A DNA stretch of 64,000 nucleotides, taken from NCBI GenBank assembly GCA_029891385.1, contig CM057230.1:54353414-54417413 (forward strand). The letters run 5' to 3'. Source of the stretch: Erythroxylum novogranatense. Lineage: Eukaryota; Streptophyta; Magnoliopsida; Malpighiales; Erythroxylaceae. The translations under genes were made by a program, and so were the position numbers. Positions 59,404 to 64,000 of this stretch are shown one piece after another. Numbering within the stretch: the first letter of the stretch is position 1; the number at the start of each line of letters is the position of its first letter. Below the pieces are notes generated by a model. It made no database searches. It was given only the letters and a program-made list of their open reading frames with translations, and was not told the DNA's origin.

Positions 59404-62400
59404 TGTTGGATCCGTTTCGAGACCCAACTTCTTACACTTATCACTTGAACTCCACTGCTTAAACCGATCAAGAGCACTCTTGAAATAGAATTCAAAAGCG
59501 AAAGAAAACAAGTGAAACGAAACAAATGCGAAGCTAAAAGGATCGAATCCGACTGAAATCTAATATCAATGAAAATCGGATATGAATCGAATACGAATGC
59601 CAAACAAATAGATCAATTCGCTAGTATTGAATACACATACTACTCGAATCCGAAACGGAACGAAAGCAATGAATCGGATCACTTCAGATACCAAACGAAT
59701 TCAAATGCAATAAATAGTCAACTTGAAAACAAAGCATACAAACGGTGGTTTTGATAGAATTATAAGACAATAACGGATTTAATCGAAACAAATAAAACCG
59801 AAGTCCAACATCCGATACAATATCTTAATCATAGCGTTGGAAATCCTGGACTAATCCTATCTGAAACGGGTCAATGCCGGGTAAATTTTTTTTCCATTAC
59901 TTGCTTTCTTAATCATGCTTTTCATCTATCATATACAATTCATACTAATCTCATCTTACTTGATTCTTCTTATTCATCACATTCTAATACACATTCCTTA
60001 TCATACTATCTCATACTCATGCCAATAAATTCATAAGTTCATACACAAAATTTCTTATTCATATACTATCATAAGGAAAAATCTGGCAGCATAACGGCTG
60101 CACTATAACCTATCCAAAACCTGCAAATAGTCCAGAATACACTTCCAATAACATTACACTTACATCATGATCTACCGGACCCTCCGTCCGGGATCTCAGC
60201 AGTAACGCAATCCTAGGTTCTAAACCACTTTAAGTCATTTTCCTATCCATTCACATATTTCATATTCAACCACATATCACATCATCCATATCCATATATA
60301 TATATATAGATATATCCCAAAACACATTCATAAATCAAATCACTTAATATACAAAACCAATCTACACAATCCAAAACCAATACATTTCCAATTCCATATT
60401 CCAAGACTCAAATTCTTATACAATTGCATAATCCCAAAACAATACATTATGAAACAAGAGCTTGCAATGCTCTAATGGCAATCTAAACCATATTCCATTT
60501 TCACTAATCTTAAAACAAATATACAAAGTACAAATCATGTACAACTACTGATGTCTTGACGTCTTTCATCCAATCTCCTGCACGAATACCTGGAGATGGG
60601 GGTGAAAGGGGGGTGAGCTCGGAAGCTCGTGGATAATATGTTTATTTAGCAAATGATAAGTAAATATTTTCAAACATTTCTTTTTGTTGCTCAAAAACAT
60701 CGATGGTGTATTTTCCAAAAACTCTTTACTTTCCAAAATCTTTCATAAACATTTACAACTGCTTTCAAACCACCATCATTTGAAAATCCCAAACCTTTTT
60801 ATAGATTTATGAGTATAAAAGCAACAAATGAATCACATCACATATAAATGCACCACATTTCAAATAATATCAATTACTATAACACATAAATCGGTTTGGG
60901 TCGGTCCGTAAAATAGGACGTACTGCACATTCCCGCAAGCGGTCATGTGCAGCCGTGAAACACATGGGGAGTCCAAAAACGGAACTCCTATGCCACTAGC
61001 GGGCAGCCGGGAGAAGGCTTTAAAAATAAGACCAGTGCACTGAATCCACATGAAGGACCTAACCAAACCCATGTAACACGTATTTATGCTTTAAAATCTC
61101 ATGTTGCCCGAAGGCATATTTTGAAAATTTAACTTTTCATGTAATGTCGTATGGAACACACTTACATTTCCAAATTTGTATACATGTATATAACAATGCA
61201 AACATATTCTCAACCAATCAATCACTTTCATCAATGACCACAATTCGCATCTTGAAACTCAGACAATAAACATAACATAAGCACATTTCATCAAAATCTT
61301 TCCATTACTTTGAAAGCAGTTAAGTGAATCATTTTATTACAAGTCCGAAATAACTCTGGATTCACTTGGAAATTATAAACCAATAGTTCATAAATCATAA
61401 AAACAATTGACTAAATCATTTATAAAACAATAACTTATAAACCACAATTTGTAATTTGCTCATAATTTGAAAATAAACATATCACCCACCTCATATCCAT
61501 GTCATAAGCTTGGTCCAATCCTCACATTGTTCTTTCCTTCACTCTTTCTTCCCATATAAGATTACCTAAGCATAAACATCCCAATCTAAAATCATAAATA
61601 TCATATATCTCAAAATTGTTTCCATCATCAACAAACCCATGCTAAATCCATGATAACTAAACCAAAAACTTCAAAATTTTCCAGCTCATACAATTAGGTA
61701 TTACCCTTAATACTTCTCATACACAATCAACCATTTCTCAAGGCCTAAGCATCAAAATTGATCTTATAACTAACAAACCCACACCCATTTCAAGTGATCT
61801 AAACCAGAAATTTACTTAAAACTTAAAGATCAACATTTAACTCTTACCTTTCTCTTCCCATTTTCGAAATTTTCTTTGGCTTGAAGGGTAGATCTCTTCT
61901 CCTTCCCTCTTTTCCTTCAAGAACCCATAGAAAACAAGCTTGGAAAACCCAGAAATCTTCCTCTTCTTCCTCCTTCTTCTTCTCTCCCACGATTCCTTCT
62001 CTTCTCTCTTCCTCTTTCTTCTTTCTTCTTCTTTCTTCTGGAATTTTCGAGCTTCTTCCTTCATCCAACGACCAAGTCTTCCTCTTTATATGCCACCTCA
62101 TTTAAAATAATGTCCAAAGACCATTTTGTCCCTCCTCTTAAACCTATAGACTTTAATCTTTAAGTGAACTTCCGAAACTGCCCCTGAATATTTCTTCAAG
62201 TTATGTTCACTTTTGGACAATTATTCTCACATCTAAATGAAGGAATTTGCTAAAACTTCATTCTAGAGAATTGTGCCTATATGTCTTAGCTTTATAATGT
62301 CTTAAGAATCGTCCAATTCGGAGCACTATATCGAAAGTTATAGTCCAAACATGTCTGACGTATCATTTTACTAGCACAGTTTCTTGAATTAAATTATTTC

Positions 62401-64000
62401 CACAAATACACATTCTTAAAGGCTAAAATAAATTTTCATTTATTCATAAGAAATATAGCCCCATGTCTTAAATTTATGTCGTCTCAAACCTTGCTTCAAT
62501 CGGATCTCCACAGATCCCTAAATTCGCGAAATACTGAACGATGTTCATAACTTTCCTGTATCACTTTGATTCAATTAATCTTACTAAATTAAATCTCCAA
62601 AATTCATAATTTTCACATAATCATGAACTTCATTGTCTTAGGAATCCAACGCTTCGAGAACCGAGTCATTTGGATGTCGGACGGAAAAGATATATGCAAA
62701 TGATGTGATAGGGTCGAATGAGGGAGGAAAATAGCAAGCTCAGAATGAGGCAAAACATTCTGATCATCATATGGTTCAATCTAACTTTTTCAATTTGACT
62801 CCAATTGATGCAAATTTTCATGGAGAGGAAGATACATGTGTTAGGAATTCAATGGTTCAAAAATCGCTTCAATCCGAGGTCGGGTGAGTGAGTTATGATC
62901 AAAACAACTCAACATATTCAAAACAGAAATGAATTTGAAACTCTTTTGGCGCAAATACCATAACTTTCTCTACAAATATCCAAATGACTTCGTTCTCGTG
63001 TCATTTGAAAGATAAGATCACGATATACAACTCGTATTATAGGCCTTGAAGCAAGATTCGGCCTTAAAATAGGTGAAAAACACGAATTTCCCAAGGTGAC
63101 CCGTAGCTGTCCGTTAAACGGACAGACATGTCCGTTTAACGGACACGCACGGCCAAAACAGTACCAAACCTTCCGAGAAAGTCCGTTAAACGGACACCCG
63201 TGTCCGCCTAACGGACATACACATAACAAGGGGTCCTTTTGACCCGTAACTGTCCGTTAAACGGACTCCCATGTCCGTTTAACGGACATGCTAAATTCCA
63301 CCACTTCTTCAATCTTTTTCCATTGCTTTTCTCATACAAACTAACATCCTATACTCTTATAATCTCCACATATTCACTTATTCAAAGGCCTAAATACCTC
63401 ATAACACTTCAAGAAACAAATTAAATTCACAAACTTCTCAATTCTCAACTAAATAGATTCATCAAAACCACAATTCTCAAACATTCATCATAGTTGTCAC
63501 TAACATCAAACTCAAATAACATCATAACTTGAATCAACTATAACTCTTAACTCCGATCTTGAAATCTTGCATTCTTAGTCTCGTTGGAAAGATAAAAGAT
63601 CAAGCTACAACTTCACAGAAGGCTACTTTAGCCAAATCTATTTCAATCATTCTCTAATTTTCCCAAATCAACATACACATTTCAATTCACATGCAAAACT
63701 TATCATTCTTGCCAACTTCACTTCTTCTATTTTAATCTCATTCAACCAATTAAAATTTGACATTGAAATCAATCCAATACTCAACCTCAATCCAAATGAT
63801 TTGCTTACATTTAAATCACATCTTGTCATTCACCAAGATCCTCTCTTGCCTTTTCTAATATCTTACTTATATAACATAACCATGATTCATGCTTAAGGTT
63901 TTCATTTCATCAACCATACATAAATCACATTCTAAAATCATATTCATCTATAACATAATTTACATACAAAACACTCATTTGATCTCGTTTATTATTTCTA
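59404..64000 (-). repeat. LARD-2 LTR C, cut by the window end
   Basis: 4,597 bp are visible. The last bases (ttattatttcta) correspond to 58,513-58,524 of LTR B, so about 30 bp are missing. A private 14-bp deletion lies near 60,285. Palindromes are at 63,108-63,288. Confidence 0.92.
63108..63288. repeat. Six palindromes of the TGTCCGTTTAACGGACA type in LTR C
   Basis: Third copy of the block; here nearly all six units keep both arms. Confidence 0.88.

Larger units (their letters stand above)
48416..64000 (-). mobile_element. LARD-2: tandem LTR-internal-LTR-internal-LTR array, minus strand
   Basis: Three copies of a 4.65-kb LTR start at 48,416, 53,909 and 59,404 (TGTTGGATCC on the plus strand), giving a period of 5,493-5,495 bp. 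The first two end GGTCCAACA at 53,060 and 58,554. Between them are internal regions of 848 and 849 bp, each bordered by a polypurine tract complement on the left and a primer binding site complement on the right, so the element runs on the minus strand. No protein-coding domain is present. The third LTR runs to the window end, about 30 bp short of its expected end. It is inserted in the plus-strand copia element. Confidence 0.92.

Noticed and set aside
48416..64000. Satellite DNA with a 5.5-kb period
   Set aside because: Each period has LTR borders, a primer binding site and a polypurine tract, so it is a tandem retrotransposon array and not a satellite.
1..64000. tRNA, rRNA, organellar insertion or bacterial-type operons
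   Set aside because: No such sequence was recognised; tRNA-like matches are only primer binding site complements of LTR elements.

Overview
The window is nuclear DNA of a flowering plant, probably a eudicot. It is AT-rich, has a spliceosomal GT-AG intron, and is almost entirely nested transposable elements of plant-specific families: En/Spm (CACTA) transposons, Ty1/copia retrotransposons, and large Ty3/gypsy-like LTR elements without genes. No bacterial, organellar, rRNA or tRNA features were seen. The species cannot be named from the sequence.

Left part (1-11,430). Positions 1-6,817 are the 5'-side part of a CACTA element (CACTA-1) whose other end lies outside the window; it carries a broken minus-strand transposase. 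Then come about 3.7 kb of AT-rich DNA with remnants of small DNA transposons (6,818-10,400) and one plausible host gene (10,524-11,348, minus, two exons) for a small secreted protein with about 22-residue repeats.

Middle part (about 11,800-41,010) is a three-level nest. A degenerate minus-strand copia element is split inside its RNase H by a 26.6-kb CACTA element (CACTA-2, 12,169-38,730, 3-bp target duplication AGA). CACTA-2 holds a Transposase_24 (Ptta/En/Spm) gene and a TNP2-type transposase gene, both on the minus strand. It is itself split by a 12-kb LTR element without coding capacity (LARD-1, 16,428-28,390, target duplication GCTTC, LTRs of 4,176 and 4,199 bp).

Right part (about 41,010-64,000). 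A decayed plus-strand SIRE-like copia remnant lacks its integrase. Next to it is the 5' LTR, leader and gag-protease-integrase start of another plus-strand copia element (44,171-48,415). That element is cut by a tandem array of a second LARD (LARD-2, minus strand): three LTRs of about 4.65 kb separated by two internal regions of only about 850 bp (48,416 to beyond the window end).

The inferred order on the left is minus-strand copia, then CACTA-2, then LARD-1; on the right it is plus-strand copia, then LARD-2. LARD-1 and LARD-2 share a hairpin-forming motif beside the polypurine tract, so both were probably mobilised by related gypsy elements. Apart from the small secreted-protein gene, no convincing host gene was seen. 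Many open frames in the repeats are antisense or low-complexity chance frames and were left out.
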